Shown here: piece after piece, positions 23,127-32,158 of the stretch
How the letters are laid out: each line of letters starts with the position of its first letter
Position numbering within the stretch: the first letter of the stretch is position 1
NCBI RefSeq assembly: GCF_028595285.1
Contig: NZ_JAQQXQ010000008.1
Span: 1 to 64,000 of the forward strand
DNA: 64,000 nucleotides
From: Erythrobacter fulvus
GTDB taxonomy: Bacteria > Pseudomonadota > Alphaproteobacteria > Sphingomonadales > Sphingomonadaceae
Reading direction: 5' to 3'
The notes under the pieces: model-generated
What the model was told of the DNA's origin: nothing
What the model saw: the letters and a program-made list of their open reading frames with translations, nothing else
Databases searched by the model: none
Translations under genes and position numbers: made by a program

Positions 23127-25217
23127 CTACTGCCGCTCGGCCTGCGCCACGGCATCGCTGGCGCGCAGGGCGGACAGGATGCGGTTTAGGTGGACCACGT
23201 CCTGCACCTCGATCTCGATGTCGTAGGTGGTGAAAGGATGATCGATCTGGGTCTGCCCCAGTGTCGTCACGTTGGCCTTGTTCTGGGCAAAGATGCCCGC
23301 CATTTCCGCCAGCGTCCCGGGCCGGTCGTAGAGCGTCACCGACAGCTGCCCCACCGCGCCGACCGAACGGTTGCCCCAGGCAAGATCGATCCAGTCGGTA
23401 TCCACACCGCTCGCCAGTTCGAGACAGTCGATCGCGTGGACCAGCACCGTCTCGCCCTTGCGGCGGATGCCGACGATGCGGTCGCCCGGCACCGGGTGAC
23501 AGCAGGTCGCCAGTTCGAAGGCAACACCGGGGGTGAGGCCGCGGATCGATATGGCGCGTTCACGCCGGGTCCAGTGTTCGTCCTCCTCGATCCCCGCAGT
23601 GCAACCGGGGACGAGCGCCTCCATCACTTCGCGATCGGTGATCTTGGCCGCGCCGATCGCGTACATCAGATCATCGGGCTCATCCATGCCGAGCCGCTGA
23701 AGCGCGCTGCGGATCGCCTTCTTGCCGATCTTGGCGGGCACGCGTGCGGCGATCTCGTCGAAGAGTTTCGAACCGATCGTGGCGACCTCGTCGCGTTCTT
23801 TCAGGCGCACCGCGCGGCGGATTGCGGCCCGTGCCTTGCCGGTGACGACAAAGGCCAGCCACGATAATTGCGGGGCGGCACCGGGGTTCTTGATGATCTC
23901 CACCACATCGCCGTTCGACAAGGGGGTGCGCAGCGGCATGTGACGCCCGTTGATCTTCGCACCGACGCAGGCAAGGCCCAGATCTGTGTGGACGGCAAAG
24001 GCGAAATCCACCGCAGTCGCGCCCTTGGGCATCTGGAACAGCGCGCCCTTTGGGGTGAAGGCAAATATCCGGTCCTGGTAGATCGCCAGCCGCGTATGTT
24101 CGAGCAGTTCCTCGGCATCGTGGCTCTGCTCGACGATCTCGATCAGATCGCGCAGCCAGCCCACTTGCCCGTCCGACTTGTCTGACTGCTTGTAGGCCCA
24201 GTGCGCGGCAAGGCCGAATTCATTGCGGCGGTGCATCTCGCGCGTGCGGATCTGTACTTCGACCCGCATCGAATTCTCGTACATCAGTGACGTGTGCAAG
24301 GACCGGTAACCGTTGGTCTTTGGCGTCGAGATATAATCCTTGAACCGCCCGGGCAGGAATTGCCAGGTAGTGTGCAGGATGCCCAGTGCGCGGTAGCAAT
24401 CCTCCTCGCTGTCGGTGAGGACGCGGAAAGCCATGATGTCTGTCACCTGTTCGAAGCTAACATGACGCTCCGACATCTTGTGCCAGATCGAATAGGGGTG
24501 CTTTTCGCGGCCCGACACCTCGATCTTCAGGCCGGCTTCGGCCAACCGCTGCTTGATCTTCAGGGCAATCGCGTCGACCTGCCCGCCATCCTGACTGCGC
24601 AGTTGTTCGAGCCGCTTGGTGATCGTGGCGTAACCTTCGGGCTCCAGCTCGCGGAAAGCAAGCGCCTGCATTTCGCGCATATATTCGTACATGCCCACCC
24701 GCTCGGCCAGCGGGGCGTAGATATCCATTGTCTCGCGCGCGATGCGCTGGCGCTTTTCCGGCTTCTTGATGAAGTGCAGCGTGCGCATGTTGTGCAGCCG
24801 GTCGGCCAGCTTGACCAGCAGCACGCGAATATCCTCGGACATGGCCAGCAGGAACTTGCGCAGGTTTTCCGCCGCACGCTCGTTCTCGGGCATGGTCTCG
24901 ATCTTGGAGAGTTTCGTCACCCCGTCGACAAGCCGCGCGACCTCGGGCCCGAAATGGGCCTCGATATCGTCGATCGTGGCAAGCGTATCCTCGACCGTGT
25001 CGTGCAGCAGCGCGGTGATGATGGTCGCCTGATCGAGCTTGAGGTCGGTCATCAGCCCGGCGACCTCGACCGGGTGCGAGAAATAGGGGTCCCCGCTGGC
25101 GCGCTTCTGGGTCCCGTGTTTCTGCACGGTATAGACATAGGCGCGGTTCAGCATCGCCTCGTCGGCGTTGGGGTCGTAATCGAGGACCTTTTCGACAAGT
25201 TCGTACTGGCGCAGCAT
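23127..25217 (-). CDS. rsh: Bifunctional (p)ppGpp synthetase/hydrolase (RSH)
   Basis: This 696-residue RelA/SpoT homologue makes and breaks the stringent-response alarmone (p)ppGpp. The hydrolase HD domain is intact (HPVEVAG, LLHDTVEDT). The synthetase domain shows GRFKDYIS and NGYRSLHTSL; the RFKD motif is that of bifunctional, manganese-preferring enzymes. A TGS domain (IFAFTPKGALF) and a C-terminal ACT domain (VTLYDRPGTLAEMAGIFAQN) follow. It is the single long RSH typical of alphaproteobacteria. ATG 25217 is chosen because related proteins start MLRQYELVEKV. A further in-frame ATG lies one codon upstream (25220). It is convergent with the DUF1905 gene. Confidence 0.93.
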   Translation of the reverse strand: MLRQYELVEKVLDYDPNADEAMLNRAYVYTVQKHGTQKRASGDPYFSHPVEVAGLMTDLKLDQATIITALLHDTVEDTLATIDDIEAHFGPEVARLVDGVTKLSKIETMPENERAAENLRKFLLAMSEDIRVLLVKLADRLHNMRTLHFIKKPEKRQRIARETMDIYAPLAERVGMYEYMREMQALAFRELEPEGYATITKRLEQLRSQDGGQVDAIALKIKQRLAEAGLKIEVSGREKHPYSIWHKMSERHVSFEQVTDIMAFRVLTDSEEDCYRALGILHTTWQFLPGRFKDYISTPKTNGYRSLHTSLMYENSMRVEVQIRTREMHRRNEFGLAAHWAYKQSDKSDGQVGWLRDLIEIVEQSHDAEELLEHTRLAIYQDRIFAFTPKGALFQMPKGATAVDFAFAVHTDLGLACVGAKINGRHMPLRTPLSNGDVVEIIKNPGAAPQLSWLAFVVTGKARAAIRRAVRLKERDEVATIGSKLFDEIAARVPAKIGKKAIRSALQRLGMDEPDDLMYAIGAAKITDREVMEALVPGCTAGIEEDEHWTRRERAISIRGLTPGVAFELATCCHPVPGDRIVGIRRKGETVLVHAIDCLELASGVDTDWIDLAWGNRSVGAVGQLSVTLYDRPGTLAEMAGIFAQNKANVTTLGQTQIDHPFTTYDIEIEVQDVVHLNRILSALRASDAVAQAERQ

Positions 25218-25353
25218 CATTTTCGAATATGTGTCCCGCACGGCACACGGGCAAGCGGCAAATGGCTAGGGCCGCTGAATTCGTCTGCACGCGACTGGCA
25301 CGAACCTGCCGCGATGCTATCGCTTGGCGCGCCCAACCGGAGAAAGAACCCAC

Positions 25354-26241
25354 ATGATCCGCTCTATCCGCCGTCCCGCAATCGCATCGCTTGCACTTCT
25401 GGCCGCATCGTGCGGATCGGCGGACACACAGCCCGCCACGAGCGGCGAGGAGAGCCGCAAGCTTGTCTTTGCCGACGAATTCGACGGCCCCGCGCTCGAT
25501 CGCGACAAGTGGAACGTGGTCGGCATGGATTTCTGGGTCAACAACGAACAGCAGGCCTATCTCGACAGTCCCGATACGATCCAGTTCGTGCGGGATATCG
25601 AAGGCGTGGACGGCGGCGCGCTGGTGCTTCGTCCTGTCTATCGCCCCGGCGTCGACACGCGTGAGGATCGCAAGGCGGACTTTATTTCGGGCCGGATCAA
25701 TTCGCAGGGCAAGGCCGAATTTACATACGGCCGGATCGAAGCGCGCATCAAAATGCCGGATGCGCCCGGCGTGTGGCCTGCATTCTGGATGCTCGGCAAC
25801 GGCGAATGGCCCGGCACCGGCGAGATCGACATCATGGAATATGTCGGCGAGCGCGACTGGACCGGTGTGGCGCTGCACGGACCGGACTATTCAGGCGAAA
25901 CGCCGATCGTGAACAAGTTCTTTTTCGATCCGGCAACCGACGCGACCGACTGGCACGTTTATGCTGTCGAATGGACCAGAGACGCCGTGCTGTTCGAGAT
26001 CGATGGCCGCCTAACCTATCGTGCCACGCGGCCGATGGTGGAATATTACGGCCCCTGGCGCTTCGACGACGACAAGCACCTGATCCTCAACTTCGCGATC
26101 GGCGGGGCCTACCCGTTCAAGACCAACGGGATCGAAAGCCCTTACAACGGCTTGCCGCAATCGACAGTCGATGCGATCAAGGCCGGCAAGGTGGCGATGT
26201 ATGTCGACTGGGTTCGGGTCTACGAAGCGGCGGAGAGCTGA
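25354..26241 (+). CDS. Glycoside hydrolase family 16 lipoprotein
   Basis: This 295-residue protein has a lipobox (LAASC) after a short hydrophobic segment, so it is probably anchored in the envelope. The GH16 catalytic signature GEIDIMEYVG holds the nucleophile and acid/base glutamates. Family GH16 cleaves beta-1,3- or beta-1,3/1,4-glucans and some galactans. Aromatic residues typical of the glycan cleft (WPAFWML, YYGPWRF) are present. ATG 25354 begins directly with the basic-hydrophobic lipoprotein signal. The exact substrate (laminarin, lichenan or agar) cannot be told. Confidence 0.88.
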   Translation: MIRSIRRPAIASLALLAASCGSADTQPATSGEESRKLVFADEFDGPALDRDKWNVVGMDFWVNNEQQAYLDSPDTIQFVRDIEGVDGGALVLRPVYRPGVDTREDRKADFISGRINSQGKAEFTYGRIEARIKMPDAPGVWPAFWMLGNGEWPGTGEIDIMEYVGERDWTGVALHGPDYSGETPIVNKFFFDPATDATDWHVYAVEWTRDAVLFEIDGRLTYRATRPMVEYYGPWRFDDDKHLILNFAIGGAYPFKTNGIESPYNGLPQSTVDAIKAGKVAMYVDWVRVYEAAES

Positions 26242-26254
26242 TCCCCGCTGCCCG

Positions 26255-27112
26255 TCATGACCAAGTCGCGCGGGGCGGCAGGCTCATCAGGATCGCATCG
26301 ATATTCCCGCCGGTCTTCAAGCCGAAGATCGTGCCGCGGTCGTAGACGAGGTTGAACTCGGCATAACGGCCCCGGTATTCGAGCTGGCGGGCTTCATCTT
26401 CGGGCGTGAATGCGCTCTCCATGCGTTTGCGCACCAGCTTCGGGAAGACTTCAAGGTAGGCTTTGCCGACATCCTGCGTGAAGGCGAAATGGCGATCGAA
26501 TGCCGCATCGTCGACGCATTCGAGGTGATCGTAGAAGATCCCCCCTACCCCGCGATGGACCTGCCGATGCGGCAGGTAGAAATATTCGTCGGCCCACTTC
26601 TTGTAGCGTTCGTAATAGGTCGGGTTGTGACCCATGCAGGCGGCACGCATCGCAGCGTGGAATTCCTCGGTATCCTCTTCATAGGGGATCGGCGGGTTGA
26701 GATCCGCGCCGCCGCCGAACCACGCCTTGGTGGTATTGAGGAACCGAGTGTTCATGTGCACCGCCGGCACATGCGGGTTGCTCATGTGCGCCACTAGGCT
26801 GATGCCGGTCGCGACAAAGCCCGGGTTTTCGGCGCTGGCGCCGTTGATCGAGCCCGCGAACTCCTTGGCAAAGCTGCCGCGCACGGTCGACACGTTGACC
26901 CCGACCTTTTCGAAGACCTTGCCCTTCATCAATCCCTGCACACCGCCGCCGGGATCGGGATTGCCCTCTTCCTCGCGGTTCCACGGTGTATAGGTGAAGC
27001 TTGCGTTCGATCCCGCCTCGCGCTCGATCGCCTCGAATTCAGCGCAAATGGAATCGCGCAATGATTCGAACCACGCCCGCGCGCGGGCCGTGTGTTGTGT
27101 CCAGTCCGTCAT
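26255..27112 (-). CDS. hemF: Oxygen-dependent coproporphyrinogen III oxidase
   Basis: This 285-residue enzyme turns coproporphyrinogen III into protoporphyrinogen IX in haem synthesis, using oxygen. Conserved blocks are GGGVQGLMKGKVFEKVGVN, AHMSNPHVPAVHMNTR, AWFGGGADLNP and YNLVYDRGT-like (NLVYDRGTIFGL). ATG 27112 is the start at which the family normally begins; the longer frame to 27229 is non-homologous. It is convergent with the GH16 gene, and pdeM starts just across the divergent gap. Confidence 0.95.
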   Translation of the reverse strand: MTDWTQHTARARAWFESLRDSICAEFEAIEREAGSNASFTYTPWNREEEGNPDPGGGVQGLMKGKVFEKVGVNVSTVRGSFAKEFAGSINGASAENPGFVATGISLVAHMSNPHVPAVHMNTRFLNTTKAWFGGGADLNPPIPYEEDTEEFHAAMRAACMGHNPTYYERYKKWADEYFYLPHRQVHRGVGGIFYDHLECVDDAAFDRHFAFTQDVGKAYLEVFPKLVRKRMESAFTPEDEARQLEYRGRYAEFNLVYDRGTIFGLKTGGNIDAILMSLPPRATWS

Positions 27113-27227
27113 ACATCCCCGTCCGTCATCGGACCGCACCATAGGCGTTGCGGCGTCCCGCACAAGCCCTCGCTTGGCCCTGCCGAAGCGGTTGCCAAAC
27201 CGGAGATTTGCGGGCAGAGGCCAACCC

Positions 27228-27935
27228 ATGGTTCGCGCTATGTTCGCCCCCCTCCCCTTTGCCGGACACGAGCTGCTGCTGGGCCATGGACGCGCGCTCT
27301 ACTGGCCCGCCGAGCGTGCGCTTCTGGTCGCCGATCTGCATCTGGAAAAGGCCAGCTGGTTTGCCGCGCGCGGCCAGATGCTTCCGCCTTACGACAGCCG
27401 CGACACGCTGGAACGGCTGGCCGACGCAGTAAAGGCGACGGGCGCAAGGCGGGTCATCACGCTGGGCGACAATTTCCACGATGATGCGGGCGCGCTGCGG
27501 CTGGATGCGCATTGCACCGGCATGCTCGAAGCGCTCACGCGCGCTCTCGACTGGGTGTGGATCACCGGCAACCATGACGAGGAACTGCCCAAGGGCTTTG
27601 GCGGCACGATCGTGCCGGAGCTGGAACTGGGCGGCATCATGCTGCGCCATGAAGCGCGCAAGGGCGAAACCGCGCCGGAACTATCCGGCCATTTCCACCC
27701 CAAGCTGCGAGTGAATGTACGCAATCGCCATATTGCCCGGCCCTGCGCCGTTCTTGGACATGGTGCGAGCGGGACGGAACGCATGATCCTGCCCGCCTTC
27801 GGCACATTGACGGGCGGAATGGATGCCGGTGCGCCGGAAATCCGCACGGCGCTCAGCCCGGCAAGCAGGATTGAGGCGGTGATGCCCGCAAAAGGCCGGA
27901 TCGCGCGCTTCCCGCTGTGGCAGGCTACCGCCTAG
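27228..27935 (+). CDS. pdeM: Ligase-associated DNA damage response endonuclease PdeM
   Basis: This 235-residue metallophosphoesterase carries the family motifs ADLHLEKA, LGDNFHDD, GNHDEELP and GHFHPKL, which bind two metals. The PdeM subgroup usually acts with a ligase-associated helicase and ligase in DNA repair. Those partners are not next to it here. ATG 27228 is preferred; an in-frame ATG at 27240 is an alternative. The open frame upstream to 26994 lies over hemF and is not real. Its end overlaps the convergent gene by four bases. Confidence 0.85.
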   Translation: MVRAMFAPLPFAGHELLLGHGRALYWPAERALLVADLHLEKASWFAARGQMLPPYDSRDTLERLADAVKATGARRVITLGDNFHDDAGALRLDAHCTGMLEALTRALDWVWITGNHDEELPKGFGGTIVPELELGGIMLRHEARKGETAPELSGHFHPKLRVNVRNRHIARPCAVLGHGASGTERMILPAFGTLTGGMDAGAPEIRTALSPASRIEAVMPAKGRIARFPLWQATA

Positions 27936-28672
27936 TCTTCCGCGTCCATCAGGATTGAACCGACTGCAACAACGCCTTCGCGGGTCAGACTGGCGAGCGT
28001 AACCCGTTTGTCCATCCGTGATGGAGAACGATCGATAAGGCCAGCCTGCTCGAGACGGTCAATCAAACGCAAACCAGTCGTATCCGCAACGCCTGATGCC
28101 ATGACGAGGCTTTTTGTCGAAACGCGTGCGCCTCCTGCGAACTGGATGAACAGTTCAAGCAGCATTTCCCAAGCCGGCTCTCCGAACCATTCGGGCGATA
28201 AATGTCGCGTTCGCCGGTGTGACTTGGCCCGCAAGCGCAGCGCCACCTTGGCGAGGCGGAGAGCGCGACGTTGGATTCGCCCGGCGCGCGACATCCAGTG
28301 ATAGGTTGAGCGAACCTGTTCCGGATCCCACCCATCATCCAGCGCATCGGCAAGCCTGAGCAGGAGTGCACCCAGTTGACGCATCTGTCCTGCCGAAAAA
28401 TCTTCAGCGATCTGATCGAGCAATTCCTGCGGCCCGGAATCGGATGTCGCAGCTTCGTCGGGCGGACCAAATACGAGCGGATTGCCCGCTTCATCCCGCC
28501 AATTCTCCACCAGTTCAATGAAATCATCGACCGGGCCATCATTAACCCCGAGCCCGAACCGAGGCTTGGACCGACCGATCGATAATTGTGGATCGGGTTT
28601 GGCTGAATTCTCGGTATCCGAAGGGTGCTTCGCCGGATTTCCCTGGATCCGATTAGGTCGCCTTGATGTCAT
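27932..28672 (-). CDS. Protein with C-terminal MarR-type winged helix
   Basis: This 246-residue protein ends in a MarR-like winged-helix domain (EMLLELFIQFAGGARVSTKS, then VADTTGLRLIDRLEQAGLID and RMDKRVTLASLT). The N-terminal half is hydrophilic and not similar to known domains. It is therefore probably a transcription factor with an unknown sensor part. It stands alone, convergent with pdeM, with a 264-base gap before infC on the other side. Confidence 0.7.
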   Translation of the reverse strand: MTSRRPNRIQGNPAKHPSDTENSAKPDPQLSIGRSKPRFGLGVNDGPVDDFIELVENWRDEAGNPLVFGPPDEAATSDSGPQELLDQIAEDFSAGQMRQLGALLLRLADALDDGWDPEQVRSTYHWMSRAGRIQRRALRLAKVALRLRAKSHRRTRHLSPEWFGEPAWEMLLELFIQFAGGARVSTKSLVMASGVADTTGLRLIDRLEQAGLIDRSPSRMDKRVTLASLTREGVVAVGSILMDAED

Positions 28673-28936
28673 TGTTCGCTGCCTCCTCCGGGTCCTGTTT
28701 GCCCGTCGGGTTCAAGCGACCCTATGCCTTCGTCCATAAGCAATTGAATAACCTAGGAACGATAATGTTCCAAGACCCAAAGGATAAATTGGGCGACCCA
28801 CCCTGCCGACAGGCAAGGCAGCGCCCCTTCGCTCCACCGATTATTCGCCCGCATGCCGTTGCGAGACTCCATCTGGCGCTTCGCCCCGTTTCGCACTACA
28901 TAGCCGCCAGCAATAGCAACGACAGGAGAACACCCC
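28673..28936. promoter_or_regulatory. Divergent upstream region of the MarR-like gene and infC
   Basis: This 264-base stretch has no gene. It should carry the infC promoter on the plus strand and that of the minus-strand regulator. No boxes can be fixed by eye with confidence. Confidence 0.35.
28924..28929 (+). promoter_or_regulatory. Ribosome binding site deciding the infC start
   Basis: AGGAGA stands seven bases before an ATA codon at 28937-28939. No comparable site precedes the ATG at 28961. It supports initiation at the rare codon. Confidence 0.6.
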
Positions 28937-29479
28937 ATATCACGTCCACCCCGGCGCTCGATGGCCCCGCCCGTAAAAAGTGGCCCTCGATTTGATAACA
29001 TGATCAACGTCCCCAAGGTCCGCGTCATCGATGACGAAGGCGAAAACCTTGGCGTGATGTACACCCGCGAAGCGATCGAGCAGGCCCAGGAAAAGGGTCT
29101 AAACCTCGTCGAAGTGTCCCCCAACGCGGACCCGCCGGTGTGCAAGTTCCTCGATGTCGGCAAGTATCGCTACGAGGCCCAGAAAAAGGCCAACGCGGCG
29201 CGCAAGACGCAGAAAACGCAGGACATCAAGGAAGTGAAGATGCGTCCCAACATCGACACGCATGATTATGACGTGAAGATGCGGAATGTGAACAAGTTCA
29301 TCGAGCATGGCGACAAGGTGAAGATCACCCTGCGTTTCCGCGGGCGCGAAATGGCGCACCAGCACCTCGGTATGGACCTGCTGAAAAAGGTGCAGGACGA
29401 TGTTGCCGAGATCGCCAAGGTCGAAGCTTTCCCGCGGCTGGAAGGTCGCCAGATGCTGATGGTGCTGGCGCCCAAGTAA
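28937..29479 (+). CDS. infC: Translation initiation factor IF-3
   Basis: IF-3 binds the small ribosomal subunit, checks start-codon pairing and prevents early subunit joining. The N-terminal domain ([19 protein letters not shown]), basic linker and C-terminal domain ([16 protein letters not shown]) are complete. Translating from ATA 28937 gives an N-terminal extension [17 protein letters not shown] (about 180 residues in all), with AGGAGA at ideal distance. Non-AUG starts (AUU, AUC, AUA) are known in infC and let IF-3 repress its own translation. ATG 28961 or 29000 are the standard-code alternatives. A strong terminator follows. Confidence 0.92.
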   Translation: MSRPPRRSMAPPVKSGPRFDNMINVPKVRVIDDEGENLGVMYTREAIEQAQEKGLNLVEVSPNADPPVCKFLDVGKYRYEAQKKANAARKTQKTQDIKEVKMRPNIDTHDYDVKMRNVNKFIEHGDKVKITLRFRGREMAHQHLGMDLLKKVQDDVAEIAKVEAFPRLEGRQMLMVLAPK

Positions 29480-29499
29480 GGCATCCCGCACGACCGGAC

Positions 29500-29537
29500 A
29501 AAAAAGAGGGACCGCCAAGTGGCTGGTCCCTCTTTCG
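29500..29537 (+). terminator. Rho-independent terminator after infC
   Basis: AGAGGGACC pairs with GGTCCCTCT across an 11-base loop. It is preceded by six A and followed by TTTCGTTCTT, and stands about 20 bases after the infC stop codon. Confidence 0.85.
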
Positions 29538-29736
29538 TTCTTAGCCCGGCGAGTCGATGAACCGCGCACGGCGCACGATTGGCGACAACACAGCAGCATT
29601 TGCTTGTGCTACAAACAGATATGCAAGTGCGAGGACCGGCCTTGCCCCCTTGGGTCAGTCCCGCTTGCAGCGATACTGCCTGCCGGTGTCGATCGTTTCT
29701 CGATCCCGGGGGCCCATTTACAGGAAGACCCCGAAC

Positions 29737-30882
29737 ATGCCTTCCATGATCCGTTTTGCTTCACATTCTGCGCTGATCGCCGCTGCGGCCGGGCTGTTGC
29801 TGACGCCCGCCGTGCAGGCGCAAACCGCCGCAGCATCCGAAGGTGACTTTGCCACCTTTGCGCCGTCCGGTACGCCCAACAGCGACAAGATCGATTATTC
29901 GATCTGGGACGAAGCGATGAAGAACCTCGTCGTCTCGATGGGGCCAAGCTTGCGCGAAAGCGCGCCGCGCCCTGACGCTAGCCTGGGCAGCCGTCGCCAG
30001 TACGGCCATGTCTCGCGTTACCGCCTGGAAGGCACGCGGGTGATGTTCAGCTTCCTCGACGCCGACGTGATTTCCAGTTTCAGCGAATACCGCAAGGATC
30101 TGGAAAATACCGCCGACATCGTCGACATCCAGTCGCTAAGCCGCAACGAACAGCTGGCCTACTGGATCAACCTCCACAATGTCGCGGTGATTGAACAGAT
30201 CGCCAATGCCTGGCCCGTACGCCAGCCGCGCGAGATCAAGAACGACGGCGTGCCGATGGATGAAGCACGCTTCATCACCGTTGAAGGCATCAAGCTGTCA
30301 CCGCGCGATATCCGCGAGAAGATCGTCTATCGGCACTGGCAGGATCCGATGGTGATCTACGGCTTCTGGCGGGGCGAGATTGGTGGGCCTTCGCTACAGA
30401 AGGAGGCCTTCAACGCCGATAATGTCGCGCGTCTGCTCACCCGCGGGGCGGCCGATTTCGTCAATTCGCTGCGGGGTTCGCAGGAACAGGGCAACAAGCT
30501 GCATGTTTCCGAGCTTTACAAGGAAGCGGCCCCCTATTTCTTCCCCGATTTTGAAAAGGATCTGCGTGCGCACCTTGCCCGTTACGCCGACGAGCAGACC
30601 GCCGCGCTGCTGGCCAAGACAACAGGCGCAGAGGCGACAGTAGCCGAGCACGACATTGCCGATCTTGCAGGTGGCTCGCGCGAGCCGACCTACCAGAACA
30701 TCCAGGGTGCCGACGGCACCCAGCAAAGCTTCCGTATTCCCCAGAGCATGACCGCCCTGCTGCGCGAGCGTGAGAGCAAGTTCCAGGAAATCATTCGCCA
30801 GGGCCGCACAGGTACCGTCACCTTCAGCAATATCGACATGCCGGGCGATCCCGAGGACAAGGAAAAGGGCGAAGTCGAATAG
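29737..30882 (+). CDS. Exported DUF547 protein, paralogue 1
   Basis: This encodes a 381-residue protein with a signal peptide (LLLTPAVQAQ). The DUF547 core is seen in RNEQLAYWINLHNVAVIEQI, DEARFITVEGIKLSPRDIRE and VIYGFWRGEIGGPSLQ. The conserved H and D/E residues suggest an enzymatic or ligand-binding site, but no activity is established. The C-terminus ends in a shared motif FSNIDMPGDPEDK. ATG 29737 follows AGGAAG; the longer frame to 29557 has no support. It is the first of three tandem paralogues. Confidence 0.85.
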   Translation: MPSMIRFASHSALIAAAAGLLLTPAVQAQTAAASEGDFATFAPSGTPNSDKIDYSIWDEAMKNLVVSMGPSLRESAPRPDASLGSRRQYGHVSRYRLEGTRVMFSFLDADVISSFSEYRKDLENTADIVDIQSLSRNEQLAYWINLHNVAVIEQIANAWPVRQPREIKNDGVPMDEARFITVEGIKLSPRDIREKIVYRHWQDPMVIYGFWRGEIGGPSLQKEAFNADNVARLLTRGAADFVNSLRGSQEQGNKLHVSELYKEAAPYFFPDFEKDLRAHLARYADEQTAALLAKTTGAEATVAEHDIADLAGGSREPTYQNIQGADGTQQSFRIPQSMTALLRERESKFQEIIRQGRTGTVTFSNIDMPGDPEDKEKGEVE

Positions 30883-30958
30883 CCCCCGGCTTTGCCGATT
30901 TGCCGCATTGGGTTATCCTGCGCAATGAAGGCGCGCAGGCGCCCGGCGGGGAAAAGAT

Positions 30959-32065
30959 GTGATACCGAGATCGCTGATCGCATTGCTGGCGGCGGGCGCC
31001 ATGGTGGTGCCTGCCGCCGGACGTGACGGCAGCACTGAAACCTATCCGTCGGACGACGCCTTTGCGACCTTCGTCCCCAAAGCGGACACCCGCCAGCACC
31101 GTATCGACTATTCCGTGTGGACCGAAGCACTGGCGGCCTTTGTCGTGTCGATGGGGCCACCCTTACGACGGATTCCGCCGCCGGAACCCGGGCCGAACGG
31201 CACCCGCATCCGGATCGGTCACAACTCGATCTACCGGCTCGACGGGGCGATGGTCGGCTTCTCGCTGATGGATCGCGAGGTGATCGCCAATATCGGGCAA
31301 TACCGGCGCGATCTCGAGGCTGTGGCAGACGGGCTCGACATCCAGTCCCTGCCGCGAAACGAGCAGCTGGCCTTCTGGCTCAATCTCCACAATGTCGCGA
31401 TGATCGAGAAGGTGGCAGAGGTTTGGCCGGTCCGGCAGCCGCGCGAGATTATGGTGGACGGCGTACCATTGGATGAAGCGCGCTTCATAAATGTCGAAGG
31501 CGTGTCCCTTTCCCCGCGCGATATCCGCGAGAAGATCGTCTACGCGAACTGGAAAAGCCCGGAGGTCATTTACGGGTTCTGGCGCGGCGAGATCGGCGGG
31601 CCGGCGATACAGCGGCAGGCCTTCGAGGGACGCGATCTTGCCCAACAGCTTGAACGCACAGCCCGGGAATTCGCCAATTCCCGGCGCGGTGTGGAAAAAC
31701 GCGGAGATACGCTCCACGTCTCGCGCTTCTACGCCGAAGCCGCGCCCTTTTTCTTCCCCGACTTCGAGGCCGACCTGCGCGCCCATCTGGCCAAATATGC
31801 CGAAGGCCCCGTCGCCGACATGCTGGCGAAGACAGACGAGGTGAATGCCAGCCTGTCCGAATACGACATTGCCGATCTCTCGGGCGGCTACCGCGCCAAC
31901 GCGTTCTTTTCCAATGGCAGGCTCAACCCCGCTGCCGTCAGGACGCTGGCCGAACGCCAGCGCAAGCTCGAATACGTCGAACGCAAGCTGCCTCGCAGCG
32001 GCACTGTGATCTTCAGCAACATCGATTTGCCGGGAGACCCTCCGGACAAGGGCGAGGTAGAGTAG
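30959..32065 (+). CDS. Exported DUF547 protein, paralogue 2
   Basis: This 368-residue protein begins with GTG 30959 and a short signal peptide (LLAAGAMVVPAAG). The core matches its neighbours closely (LPRNEQLAFWLNLHNVAMIE, IYGFWRGEIGGPAIQRQAF) and the tail reads FSNIDLPGDPPDKGEVE. Gaps of about 75 and 93 bases separate the three copies, so they could be one transcript. Tail conservation after a variable linker suggests that the last residues are functional. Confidence 0.85.
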   Translation: MIPRSLIALLAAGAMVVPAAGRDGSTETYPSDDAFATFVPKADTRQHRIDYSVWTEALAAFVVSMGPPLRRIPPPEPGPNGTRIRIGHNSIYRLDGAMVGFSLMDREVIANIGQYRRDLEAVADGLDIQSLPRNEQLAFWLNLHNVAMIEKVAEVWPVRQPREIMVDGVPLDEARFINVEGVSLSPRDIREKIVYANWKSPEVIYGFWRGEIGGPAIQRQAFEGRDLAQQLERTAREFANSRRGVEKRGDTLHVSRFYAEAAPFFFPDFEADLRAHLAKYAEGPVADMLAKTDEVNASLSEYDIADLSGGYRANAFFSNGRLNPAAVRTLAERQRKLEYVERKLPRSGTVIFSNIDLPGDPPDKGEVE

Positions 32066-32158
32066 CGCCCCACAGCCTGCCTGCCGTTCATCTCAGGTTT
32101 ATGAGATTGAGATACCATCATTTTCGGACGGGTGCTTCTATCTGGTGGGAGAGATGAC

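Noticed and set aside
24294-25664. 456-codon plus-strand frame opposite rsh
   Set aside because: It is antisense to a strongly conserved RSH gene, and its peptide has no domain or ribosome binding site. High GC favours such shadow frames.
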